A stretch of 7,747 nt of DNA, taken from Pseudomonadota bacterium. Its GTDB lineage: Bacteria; Pseudomonadota; Alphaproteobacteria; Rhizobiales; Hyphomicrobiaceae. The stretch lies in the NCBI GenBank assembly GCA_021816505.1, contig JAKAXS010000118.1:1-7747 (forward strand). The letters run 5' to 3'. Shown here piece after piece: positions 1-6,823 of the stretch. The notes beneath the pieces were generated by a model. It saw nothing but the letters and a program-made list of their open reading frames with translations, was not told the DNA's origin and did not search any database. Within the stretch, counting starts at the first letter, position 1; every line of letters starts with the position of its first letter. Both the position numbers and the translations under genes were made by a program.

Positions 1-145
1 TGAGGGCGATCTGCACTTCGGCCTGCGTCGCCGTCGCCGGGCCCCACCAGGCCTCCACGTCCGGCAAGGCAAGCCACGCGCGGATCATGTCCCAGTCTTT
101 TCTGCTGGCGGGGCGCAGCCGTACGGAGGGCGTGGCGGCCGCCAT
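1..145 (-). CDS. GNAT-family N-acetyltransferase, N-terminal fragment (cut by window edge)
   Basis: Only the first 48 codons lie inside the window, read leftward from an ATG at 143-145. The peptide begins MAAATPSVRLRPASRKDW and continues with DMIRAWLALPDVEAWWGP. The pattern of a beta strand ending in LRPA, then a DW...MIRAWL helix, then a short loop with a WWG motif is typical of the AAC(6')/Acetyltransf_8 type of GNAT enzymes, which transfer an acetyl group from acetyl-CoA to an amine. The acetyl-CoA binding motif would lie beyond the window, so the substrate cannot be inferred. The start codon is only 3 bp after the purH stop, so the gene is probably the next member of the same transcript and may be translated by reinitiation. 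An antibiotic-resistance role should not be assumed, because most chromosomal GNATs of this type have other or unknown substrates. Confidence 0.72.
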   Translation of the reverse strand, partial: MAAATPSVRLRPASRKDWDMIRAWLALPDVEAWWGPATATQAEVQIAL

Positions 146-148
146 GCG

Positions 149-1744
149 TCAGTGCCGGAAGTGACGCATGCCGGTGAAGATCATCGCCAGTCCGCGCTTG
201 TCGGCCTCGGCAATCACCTCGTCGTCGCGCATCGAGCCGCCGGGCTGAATGACGGCCGTCACGCCCGCCTCGGCGGCCGCGATCAAGCCGTCGGCGAACG
301 GGAAGAAGGCGTCCGATGCCACCACGGAACCCTGCGTCAGCACCGTGTCGAGCCCGGCCGCGCGCGACGCTTCGCCCGCCTTCCACGCCGCGATTTGAGC
401 GCTGTCGATACGGCTCATCTGTCCGGCGCCGACGCCGACCGTGGCGCCGTCCTTCGCGTAGACGATGGCGTTCGACTTCACGTGCTTGGCAACCTTGAAG
501 GCGAACATTAGATCCGCGCGCTCGGCTTCGGTCGGCTGACGCTTGGAGACGACCTTCAGCGCTGCGGCATCGACCAAAGCGTTGTCGCGCGATTGCGTCA
601 GCAGCCCGCCGGCGAGCGAGCGTACCAGCACGCCGGGCGCCGCCGGATCGGGCAGATCGCCGGCCACGAGCAGCCGCAGGTTCTTCTTGGCCGCGAAGAT
701 CGCACGAGCTTCCTCGCTCGCGGCCGGTGCAATGACGACTTCGGTGAAGATCTTGGTGATCTCGTGTGCCGCCGCCGCATCGATCTCGCGGTTGATGGCG
801 ATGATGCCGCCGAATGCGCTGGTCGGATCGCAGCGCAGCGCCTTGACGTAGGCGTCAGCGACAGACGATCCGATCGCCACGCCGCACGGGTTGGCGTGCT
901 TGATGATGGCGACGGCCGGCGCTTCGGCGGCGGCGAACTCGGCGACCAGCTCGTAGGCGGCGTCCGTATCGTTGAGGTTGTTGTAGGACAGCTCCTTGCC
1001 CTGCAGCTGCTGGGCCGTCGCGATGCCGGGCCGGCGGTCGCCGGACACGTAGAACGCCGCGCTTTGGTGCGGATTCTCGCCATAGCGAAGCGACGACGAC
1101 AGCGTGCCGCCGAACGAGCGCCACTTTGGGTTCTGCTCGTTCAACGCCTCGGCAAACCAGGCACCGATGGCGCCGTCGTAGGCACCCGTGCGCGCGAAGG
1201 CCTTGGCCGCAAGCGCCTTGCGGAAGCCTAGCGTGGTCGCGCCGGCGTTCGCCGTCAGCTCGGCAATCAGCCCATCGTAATCGGAAGGATCGACGACCAC
1301 GGCAACGCCGGAATGGTTCTTCGCCGCAGCGCGGATCATCGCCGGCCCGCCAATGTCGATGTTCTCAACGCAGTCATCCCAATCCGCGCCGCTGGCGACC
1401 GTCGCCTCGAATGGATAGAGGTTCACCACAAGCAGGTCGATCGGCGCGATGCCGTGGCCGGCCGCGTCACGCTGATGTTCGTCGTTGTCGCGAACCGCGA
1501 GCAGGCCGCCGTGCACCTTGGGGTGCAGCGTCTTCAGCCGCCCATCCATCATCTCGGGAAAGCCGGTGTGCTCGGCGACGTCTTTCACCGTCAGCCCCGC
1601 GCCCTTGAGCGTGCCGGCCGTGCCGCCCGTCGAAAGCAGCTCCACGCCATGCGCGGCAAGCGCCCGCCCAAGGTCGATCAGTCCCTGCTTGTCGGAAACC
1701 GAAATCAGCGCACGCGTAATCTTTTGCAAACCAGGGCCTGTCAC
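149..1744 (-). CDS. purH: Bifunctional AICAR transformylase / IMP cyclohydrolase PurH
   Basis: PurH catalyses the last two steps of de novo purine synthesis in the cytosol. It formylates AICAR with 10-formyl-tetrahydrofolate and then closes the ring to IMP. The 531-residue product matches the usual length of about 530. The N-terminal cyclohydrolase (MGS-like) domain shows RALISVSDK (11-19), LLSTGGTA (36-43) and the block MMDGRLKTLHPKVHGGLL (65-82). The transformylase domain shows LRYGENPHQ (219-227), KELSYNNLNDTDAAYEL (250-266), IIKHANPCG (280-288) with the catalytic Lys282-His283 pair, and DPTSAFGG (306-313). The C terminus ends MRHFRH, as in other family members. The start is GTG (1742-1744): it overlaps the TGA of the upstream heparinase-family gene in a GTGA and has an AAGGA ribosome binding site 6 nt upstream. 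No purine-responsive element is visible, so expression probably follows the upstream genes. Function is very secure. Confidence 0.98.
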   Translation of the reverse strand: MTGPGLQKITRALISVSDKQGLIDLGRALAAHGVELLSTGGTAGTLKGAGLTVKDVAEHTGFPEMMDGRLKTLHPKVHGGLLAVRDNDEHQRDAAGHGIAPIDLLVVNLYPFEATVASGADWDDCVENIDIGGPAMIRAAAKNHSGVAVVVDPSDYDGLIAELTANAGATTLGFRKALAAKAFARTGAYDGAIGAWFAEALNEQNPKWRSFGGTLSSSLRYGENPHQSAAFYVSGDRRPGIATAQQLQGKELSYNNLNDTDAAYELVAEFAAAEAPAVAIIKHANPCGVAIGSSVADAYVKALRCDPTSAFGGIIAINREIDAAAAHEITKIFTEVVIAPAASEEARAIFAAKKNLRLLVAGDLPDPAAPGVLVRSLAGGLLTQSRDNALVDAAALKVVSKRQPTEAERADLMFAFKVAKHVKSNAIVYAKDGATVGVGAGQMSRIDSAQIAAWKAGEASRAAGLDTVLTQGSVVASDAFFPFADGLIAAAEAGVTAVIQPGGSMRDDEVIAEADKRGLAMIFTGMRHFRH

Positions 1745-3837
1745 GTCTTGTCCTTCGTCTCGCTCGATGATGTCTCGGTCTCGTCGGTCTTTTCCGCGGG
1801 GACCGCCTCGCCGTCATCCTTTTTCTCGGCCACCTCGGGTTCAGTCGCCGGCTTGTCTTCCGGCGGCGCCTGATCCGTGGTGTCTTCGGTTTCGACCTTA
1901 TCGCCCTCGGCCTCTGTCGGAACAGCCGCAGGCACGTCTTCCGGCGCGGCCTGTTCCTTAGGCTCCTCGGTTTCGGCCTTGTCATCCGCGGGCGTTGCCG
2001 GAGCGGGCTCTTCCACCACGTCGTCGGGCGCCGGCTTTTCCGCTTCGATTGCAGCGGTTTCCTCGGCCGGTGCCTCCGGCGTCGTCGCCATCGGCTCGGC
2101 TGCTTTCGGCTCCTCGGGCGCGATCTCCTCAGGCGGCACGTACTTGGCAATCACCCAGTCCACCTGCGTGTTGCCGCTCGTGGTGCCGCGCGCGATGATC
2201 TGCAGGATGCGCGTCGGTCCCGTGCTGTCGGCGAAGAACGTTCCTTCCTCGATCGCCAGCGTGGCGCCGGTGAGCGTGAAGGTCCAGACCTCGCCATTGC
2301 GCAACGTCATCTCGGCAACGTTCGGTACATCGCTCCGCTGGCACAGCACGTCGGGATGAAGATGGAAATGGATGGAGAAAGGCAAATCGTGATTGAGCCG
2401 CAGCGTGCCGAACGGATCCTTCAGCCGGTCCGCTCCTTCGATGCGCGTACCGCAGGCTGACAGGAACATACGACGGCTGTGCTTCAGGCCGAAACGCTTC
2501 ACATAACCGTCATGCTGCGCACCGAACACGATGCCGCCATCGCGTTCCTTCGTCTTGTACTCGACGCTGTTGGGCTCACGGATCGGAGGCGAGCCGATCA
2601 GCGTCTCCAGCCGCCGATGCCGCACGAGCCGTGATGACGACGTCTCGGCCAGGCACAGCGTGTTGTGGCTTGCGGTCGCGCGCGCGGCGGCGCGCCAGGC
2701 CGCGTCGACGGGCGCCGGGGCGCCACCGTTCACCATCAGCAGCTTCGCCCCGATGCTCATCTCGAACGCCAGGCATCCCGCATAAGCCTCGCCCGCATAC
2801 TCCAGCGGCGGCGGCGAACCGGCATCGGCGACGATGATCGTATCGCCGCGCTCCATGCGCACATAGTTGGTGTATCCCGCCACCTTCAGCGCCTCAAACG
2901 GACGCTCGTCGTAAGCCAGAACGGTGGCCAGCCCGGCTGATGCGGCAACGCCCGTTCCGTTGAAGCGCACAAGCCGGCCGTCGCCTAGCCGCAGGTAGCG
3001 CAGCATGGTCAACATCCGCTGCATCGCATCCGTCATGCCGGGTGGCAGCGGCCGTCCGCGCGAGGCGAAGCACTGCCGCAGCGGCAGCAGGTCCAGCATC
3101 AGGTCGACGAGGATGCGCGGATTGCGACTGATGTGCCCGCCATCCGGAAGGATCTGGCGGTTCAGCTCGGCCGCGAACGCCTTCTCGGCCTCCGACAGAC
3201 GGCGATCATGCCCGGCGATGGCAAGGTCGGCCAGAACCAACGCCGTCAGAACCAGAAGGCGAGGATAGCCGCCAGGTGTCGAACGCCATTCGGCGGACAA
3301 CCGCACCAACTGCGCGCCAAGGCTGTTGGCGATGACGTCGTAAGTTTTCTGGTTCGCACCGTCGAGCAGCACGTTCGAATGCGAGATCCACGAGATCACG
3401 CGCCGCGCCGCCACCTGCGGCAGCCACGTGAAGCTGGCGTCGGCGCGATGGCTGCGATGCACCCAGTCGACCGCAAGACGGCATGCCATCGCCTTCGCCT
3501 CGTCGTGCCCGGAGGCACCCAGGTGCCGCAGCCAGCCGAAGCCGTGCAGCGCCTGCGCCCAGGCGAGGTTTGGCGCCCGCACGTCGAATGGGGATTTGCC
3601 GTCGAGCGCGGCGACCGTGCCGGCCAGGCCGAAATGGTCCAGCACCACCTCATGCCAGAAGCTGGGGTCTGCCGTACGCAGATCCTGAGGCACGATCAGC
3701 AACTGATCGGCGACGGGTGAGCCGTAGCGCCAGCGCAGCAGCGGCGAGTACAGCAGCCGCGACAGCGCCGCCCGCCGCGACTTATCGGCGGCGAGGCTGG
3801 CAACGCGCATGCGTTCTGAGACGCTCAGACGGGACAT
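1741..3837 (-). CDS. Heparinase II/III-family protein with long acidic C-terminal tail
   Basis: This 698-residue protein resembles the heparinase II/III family found next to rsmB and purH in Hyphomicrobiales. Members combine an alpha-helical toroid with a beta-sandwich domain, and characterised relatives are polysaccharide lyases. The helical part spans roughly residues 20-310 and includes LPDGGHISRNPRILVDL (230-246). The beta-rich part spans roughly 320-567 and includes TASHNTLCLAET (388-399), DGYVKRFGLKHSRRMFLS (443-460) and IHFHLHPDV (489-497). I see no signal peptide or membrane segment, so it is probably cytosolic, which is odd for a polysaccharide lyase. Residues 568-698 form a low-complexity tail rich in Glu, Asp, Pro and Ala, with no Arg, Cys or aromatic residue. 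The ATG start (3835-3837) lacks a well-placed Shine-Dalgarno: GAAGG lies 13 nt upstream. Met10 is an alternative start. The stop overlaps the purH start by 4 bp. Family assignment is good; substrate and enzymatic activity are unknown. Confidence 0.88.
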   Translation of the reverse strand: MSRLSVSERMRVASLAADKSRRAALSRLLYSPLLRWRYGSPVADQLLIVPQDLRTADPSFWHEVVLDHFGLAGTVAALDGKSPFDVRAPNLAWAQALHGFGWLRHLGASGHDEAKAMACRLAVDWVHRSHRADASFTWLPQVAARRVISWISHSNVLLDGANQKTYDVIANSLGAQLVRLSAEWRSTPGGYPRLLVLTALVLADLAIAGHDRRLSEAEKAFAAELNRQILPDGGHISRNPRILVDLMLDLLPLRQCFASRGRPLPPGMTDAMQRMLTMLRYLRLGDGRLVRFNGTGVAASAGLATVLAYDERPFEALKVAGYTNYVRMERGDTIIVADAGSPPPLEYAGEAYAGCLAFEMSIGAKLLMVNGGAPAPVDAAWRAAARATASHNTLCLAETSSSRLVRHRRLETLIGSPPIREPNSVEYKTKERDGGIVFGAQHDGYVKRFGLKHSRRMFLSACGTRIEGADRLKDPFGTLRLNHDLPFSIHFHLHPDVLCQRSDVPNVAEMTLRNGEVWTFTLTGATLAIEEGTFFADSTGPTRILQIIARGTTSGNTQVDWVIAKYVPPEEIAPEEPKAAEPMATTPEAPAEETAAIEAEKPAPDDVVEEPAPATPADDKAETEEPKEQAAPEDVPAAVPTEAEGDKVETEDTTDQAPPEDKPATEPEVAEKKDDGEAVPAEKTDETETSSSETKDKT
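1751..1755 (-). promoter_or_regulatory. Ribosome binding site of purH, inside the preceding gene
   Basis: On the minus strand AAGGA lies 6 nt before the GTG start of purH. It falls within the last codons of the heparinase-family gene, whose stop overlaps the purH start. This fixes the GTG as the start and points to translational coupling. Confidence 0.75.
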
Positions 3838-3911
3838 GAGTTCGTGGGTACCTTCACCCGAACGCCGTTACAAGGTGGCGAAAAGCGCAAGTCTGTGCAT
3901 GACTTGGCCTA

Positions 3912-3934
3912 TCCGGCGCCCATGTCCGGCGCCC
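3912..3934. repeat. Short direct repeat with hairpin potential after rsmB
   Basis: TCCGGCGCCC occurs twice (3912-3921 and 3925-3934). Because GGCGCC is self-complementary, the copies can also pair as a 6-bp GC-only stem (3915-3920 with 3928-3933) around a 7-nt loop. It lies 6 bp downstream of the rsmB stop in the 103-bp gap before the heparinase-family gene. No T-run follows on the minus strand, so it is not a canonical intrinsic terminator. It might slow exonucleases or pause polymerase; this is inference. The rest of the gap shows no convincing promoter. Confidence 0.35.
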
Positions 3935-3940
3935 TTGGAC

Positions 3941-5419
3941 TTATTGATTGCGGACGAGCCGGGCGGCGTAGAACCCATCCATGCCCGAAAGCTCAGGTTT
4001 TTCCAAGGCGAGGTGCGTCGGTAGTGTCCTCAGATCGCCGTCGGGGGTAATCCAGTCCGCCGCGATGGCCGCCTCCCCCTCCGCGAGTGGCGCGCGCCGG
4101 AAATCCGTGTGTGCCGAGAGGAAGCGGGTCACCTGGTCGATGCCCTCCTCCGGTTGCAGCGAGCAGACGCAGTACACCAGCGTGCCGCCCGGCTTGACGA
4201 GATTGGCCGCGTTGTCGATCAGCCCGGCCTGGATGGCGGCGAGCGCGGCGATGTCGTCATCGCGCTTCAAATGCAGAATGTCGGGGTGCCGGCGGATCGT
4301 GCCGGTCGCCGTGCAGGGCGCATCGAGCAGGACGGCGTCGAACGTACGGCCCGGTGCCCACGTCGCCACGTCGGCCGTGACGAGAGTCGCCTCAAGCTTG
4401 AGACGCTCCAGGTTCACGTCGACGCGCTTCAAGCGCCGCTGCGAGACGTCGACGGACGTCACGTGTGCGCCTGCCGCGGCAAGCTCCGCCGTCTTGCCGC
4501 CAGGGGCGGCGCACAGATCGGCGACGTCGCGATTGGCGATCTCACCCAGAAGCCGCGCCGGCAACGCCGCGGCTGCGTCCTGCACCCACCAGTCTCCGTC
4601 GTCGTATCCCGGCAGATCCTCGATCCGCCCATGCCCGGCCAGGCGAACGGAGCCGGTCGGCAACTGCAGCCCGTCCAGTTTCTGGGCAGCTTCGGCGGTC
4701 TTCACGGATAGGTCGAGCGGTGCCTCGCGCAGGCTGGCGAGTGCGATCTCTTTTGCTGCGACATCTCCATACGTTCGCTGCCAGCGCTGCAGCAACCAGC
4801 CCGGTATGTTCAGTGCGGCCGCGTCAAGCTGTGCCAGCATCGTTGGACCCTGGTCCGCGACGCGGCGCAGGACCGCGTTGGTCAATTTGTCGAAGCGGCC
4901 CGCGTCGCGATCGAGCCGGCACTGGTCGACGGCTTGGCTGATCGCCGCGTGCGGCGCGGTGCCGAGCAGCAGAAGCTGTGCAGCAGCCGACAGCAGGATG
5001 GCGTTCAACCGTCCTTGGTTCTGCGGCAACGGTTTGTCGATGAACGAGGAAACGATGGCATTCAATTCGCCGTGCCGCCGCAACACCGTCGCCGCGATCA
5101 GTCGAGCGAACGCACGATCGCGAGGCTCCATGCCCGTGAAGCTGCGGCTTGCGAGAGACATCGTCAGCGCCTCGTCCAGAGCGCGACGCTCGCTCATCAC
5201 GGCCGCGATCAGCACGACCGCCAGCTGGCGCGCGGCAAGCCCGGTCGCGGGCGCGCGCGACGCCTTGGACGTCTCGGCATTGCGGCCGTCTGGCCGGCGC
5301 GGGCCGCCACGACGCGGTCCCGGCCTATTCGGCTTCGGCTTGTTGGAAGTCTCTTTCACGCGGGGTCCGATCTGGGATTGTAAGACCGCCGGTATAGAGA
5401 CCGGACCGCCGTCGCTCAA
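3941..5419 (-). CDS. rsmB: 16S rRNA (cytosine-C5) methyltransferase RsmB
   Basis: RsmB (Fmu/Sun) uses S-adenosylmethionine to methylate a cytosine of 16S rRNA (C967 in E. coli). A NusB-like RNA-binding domain covers roughly residues 60-195, including EPRDRAFARLIAATVLRR (98-115). The Rossmann methyltransferase domain follows. Its motif I is DLCAAPGGKT (301-310), motif IV is DAPCTATGTIRRHPDI (366-381) with Cys369, and motif VI is VYCVCSLQPEEG (415-426) with Cys419. Those are the two cysteines expected of RNA m5C enzymes. FYAARLVR (483-490) is the usual C-terminal strand. The N terminus is extended and basic (about residues 22-55, rich in Lys, Arg and Pro). The start is uncertain. TTG at 5417-5419 is the first possible codon after an in-frame TAA, GTG at 5357-5359 is the alternative, and neither has a clear Shine-Dalgarno. 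The htpX stop lies 45 bp upstream, suggesting co-transcription. Confidence 0.95.
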   Translation of the reverse strand: MSDGGPVSIPAVLQSQIGPRVKETSNKPKPNRPGPRRGGPRRPDGRNAETSKASRAPATGLAARQLAVVLIAAVMSERRALDEALTMSLASRSFTGMEPRDRAFARLIAATVLRRHGELNAIVSSFIDKPLPQNQGRLNAILLSAAAQLLLLGTAPHAAISQAVDQCRLDRDAGRFDKLTNAVLRRVADQGPTMLAQLDAAALNIPGWLLQRWQRTYGDVAAKEIALASLREAPLDLSVKTAEAAQKLDGLQLPTGSVRLAGHGRIEDLPGYDDGDWWVQDAAAALPARLLGEIANRDVADLCAAPGGKTAELAAAGAHVTSVDVSQRRLKRVDVNLERLKLEATLVTADVATWAPGRTFDAVLLDAPCTATGTIRRHPDILHLKRDDDIAALAAIQAGLIDNAANLVKPGGTLVYCVCSLQPEEGIDQVTRFLSAHTDFRRAPLAEGEAAIAADWITPDGDLRTLPTHLALEKPELSGMDGFYAARLVRNQ

Positions 5420-5464
5420 TCGGAACCAGCGTTAATCACTTGCCCTCAGCGCCACTGGCCAGAC

Positions 5465-6460
5465 CTATCCCCAAGGTCCGCGCGCTTCAGGAGGCTCCGC
5501 CTGCGCACCCCATGGGCTCGCCTGTCCCGCACCACCGCTGATGCGGCCACCGACGGAGCCGCCCAATGGCACATTCAGCGGCGCGCCGGCTGCCGCCAGC
5601 TCCCGCTCGAGCGCTTCGAGCTGTGCGATGCGGTTCTCCGTGTTCGGATGCGTCGAGAACAGGTTATCCAACCCCTGCCCCGTCAGCGGGTTGATGATGA
5701 ACATGTGCGCGGCGGCCGGGACGGCTTCGGCATCCTCGTTGGGAATGCGCTTCGCCGCGTTGTGAATCTTGGTCAGCGCACTGGAGAGCCAACGCGGATT
5801 GCCGCAGATCAACGCACCCATGCGGTCGGCCTGATACTCGCGCGAGCGGCTGATCGCCATTTGCACCAGCATCGCTGCCATCGGCGCCACGATCATGGCC
5901 ACCAGCGAGCCGATCATGCCGATCCCGCCGCCGCCGTTCTGATCGCGATGGCCACCGAAGAGCATGCCGAACTGCAGATACTGCGCCAGCATCGACACGG
6001 CGCCACCGATCGTCGCGGCCACGGCCATCGTCAGTGTGTCGCGGTTCTTGATGTGCGCCAGCTCATGCGCCATCACCCCGGCCAGTTCCTCGTTGGTCAG
6101 CGTCTCGATCAATCCGGTCGATGCCGCCACGGCGGCGTTGGAAGGGCTGCGGCCTGTGGCGAACGCATTGGGCTGTGCGTTGTGCATGATGTAGACGCGC
6201 GGCATCGGCAGCTCCGCCCGCCCCGCCATCTCTTCGACGATACGGTAGTAAGCGCCGCCCGATTGCGCGTCGACCTGTTGGGCGCCGAACATCTTCAGCA
6301 CCATCGTGTCCGACTTCCACAGGCTCACCATGTTCATGACGAGCGCGACCACGAAGGCGATCACCATGCCGTTCTGGCCGCCGACGGCGGCGCCCATGGC
6401 GACGAAAATGCCGGTCAGCGCGGCAAGCAGCAGGGCGGTCTTGGCATAGTTCATCGGCAT
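5465..6460 (-). CDS. htpX: Zinc metalloprotease HtpX (M48B family)
   Basis: HtpX is an inner-membrane zinc endopeptidase with a cytosolic active site. It degrades misfolded membrane proteins alongside FtsH and is stress-induced in studied bacteria. From the ATG at 6458-6460 the product has 331 residues. Hydrophobic helices lie near residues 7-26 and 31-48 at the N terminus and near 144-164 and 181-203 after the active site, as in the family. The motif HELAH (132-136) supplies two zinc-binding histidines and catalytic Glu133; Glu208 in SREYQAD is the expected third ligand. NAFATGRSP (98-106) and the late FSTHPNTENRI (268-278) are family landmarks. The last 30 or so residues are Gly/Pro/Ala-rich and probably disordered. 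In-frame TTG at 6488-6490 would add 10 residues, but GGAGG sits 7 nt before the ATG and decides the start. It is the first gene of the leftward cluster and is divergent from the DUF1674 gene. Confidence 0.96.
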   Translation of the reverse strand: MPMNYAKTALLLAALTGIFVAMGAAVGGQNGMVIAFVVALVMNMVSLWKSDTMVLKMFGAQQVDAQSGGAYYRIVEEMAGRAELPMPRVYIMHNAQPNAFATGRSPSNAAVAASTGLIETLTNEELAGVMAHELAHIKNRDTLTMAVAATIGGAVSMLAQYLQFGMLFGGHRDQNGGGGIGMIGSLVAMIVAPMAAMLVQMAISRSREYQADRMGALICGNPRWLSSALTKIHNAAKRIPNEDAEAVPAAAHMFIINPLTGQGLDNLFSTHPNTENRIAQLEALERELAAAGAPLNVPLGGSVGGRISGGAGQASPWGAQAEPPEARGPWG

Positions 6461-6467
6461 GGCAGGG

Positions 6468-6472
6468 CCTCC
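6468..6472 (-). promoter_or_regulatory. Ribosome binding site of htpX
   Basis: GGAGG on the minus strand lies 7 nt upstream of the ATG at 6458-6460. It selects that ATG over the in-frame TTG 30 nt upstream (6488-6490) and over the second ATG at 6452-6454. Confidence 0.75.
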
Positions 6473-6545
6473 AGCTCCCTTATCGGCCAATATTACGCCA
6501 TGCTATATGGGAACCCTTGGCGACGAAACTAGAGAGCCGATGACT
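6473..6545. promoter_or_regulatory. Divergent promoter region between htpX and the DUF1674 gene
   Basis: About 98 bp separates two divergently read start codons, so at least one promoter should lie here. This is also the most AT-rich patch of the window. Leftward, CCCATATA (6511 to 6504, minus strand) fits the -10 pattern of heat-shock sigma-32 promoters, about 44 nt before the htpX ATG. The matching -35 is weak: CTAGTTT, 14 nt upstream, against CTTGAAA. Rightward, CTATAT (6503-6508) with TTATCG (6480-6485) at 17-bp spacing is a poor sigma-70-like pair. The region's role is likely, but the individual boxes are tentative. Confidence 0.4.
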
Positions 6546-6546
6546 G

Positions 6547-6550
6547 AGGA
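6547..6550 (+). promoter_or_regulatory. Ribosome binding site of the DUF1674 gene
   Basis: AGGA within GAGGAAG lies 8 nt before the TTG at 6559-6561. An in-frame TGA at 6541-6543 blocks any longer reading, so this site supports the TTG start. Confidence 0.6.
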
Positions 6551-6558
6551 AGCCTGCG

Positions 6559-6759
6559 TTGTCTGAGGAAAACCATAGCGATACCCCGGAGCGTCCGCTC
6601 AGCCCCGCCGCGCAACGTGCACTGACCGAAGCCGAAGCCAGGCGCGCGAAGGCGGAAGCGGAGGCGGCGTCGCGTCCGCGCGAAGTAGGTGGCCGCGAAG
6701 GCCTTGATCCCGCTCGGTATGGCGACTGGGAAAAGGGCGGCATCGTCTCGGACTTCTGA
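6559..6759 (+). CDS. DUF1674 / SDHAF4-like succinate dehydrogenase assembly factor
   Basis: This is a small soluble protein of 66 residues. The C-terminal block GGREGLDPARYGDWEKGG (44-61), ending in IVSDF, is the signature of the DUF1674 family. That family includes mitochondrial SDHAF4/Sdh8, which binds flavinated SdhA and aids assembly of succinate dehydrogenase. The bacterial role is inferred from this homology. Residues 1-40 are charged and Ala-rich, with a likely helix at about 16-38. The start is TTG with AGGA 8 nt upstream; an in-frame TGA lies just upstream (6541-6543). Upstream ATG 6540-6542 is in another frame and meets a stop after eight codons. The gene is divergent from htpX and 74 bp before the extensin-like gene on the same strand, so the two may share a transcript. 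Family recognition is strong despite the small size. Confidence 0.9.
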   Translation: MSEENHSDTPERPLSPAAQRALTEAEARRAKAEAEAASRPREVGGREGLDPARYGDWEKGGIVSDF

Positions 6760-6793
6760 CCGAGTTCACGGCACTTGGAATGCGCTGAACCTG

Positions 6794-6805
6794 CTCGTAT
6801 ACGAG
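6794..6805. promoter_or_regulatory. 12-bp perfect palindrome upstream of the extensin-like gene
   Basis: CTCGTATACGAG is a perfect inverted repeat in the 74-bp gap between the DUF1674 gene and the extensin-like gene, 28 bp before the latter's ATG. Position and symmetry would suit a dimeric repressor operator. However, about two perfect 12-bp palindromes are expected by chance in a window of this size, so the call is weak. Confidence 0.25.
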
Positions 6806-6823
6806 AACCCAGGGGAACTTGGG

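Noticed and set aside
1467..2150. 227-codon minus-strand frame spanning the heparinase/purH junction
   Set aside because: The translation is an Arg/Pro/Lys-rich shadow of the acidic tail and the purH start in another frame. Both genes in the primary frame have family motifs.
1877..2359. Plus-strand Ser/Ala/Gly-rich frame opposite the acidic tail
   Set aside because: Its low-complexity look is the mirror of the Glu/Pro/Ala codons on the other strand, with no start signal or independent evidence.
3981..5435. 484-codon open frame on the plus strand opposite rsmB
   Set aside because: It is the antisense of a clear RsmB gene, rich in Ser/Arg/Ala with no recognisable motif. Long antisense frames are common in GC-rich DNA.
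5648..6532. 294-codon His/Arg-rich frame on the plus strand opposite htpX
   Set aside because: It is antisense to HtpX with the HELAH motif intact on the minus strand. The His/Arg bias is a product of antisense codon composition.
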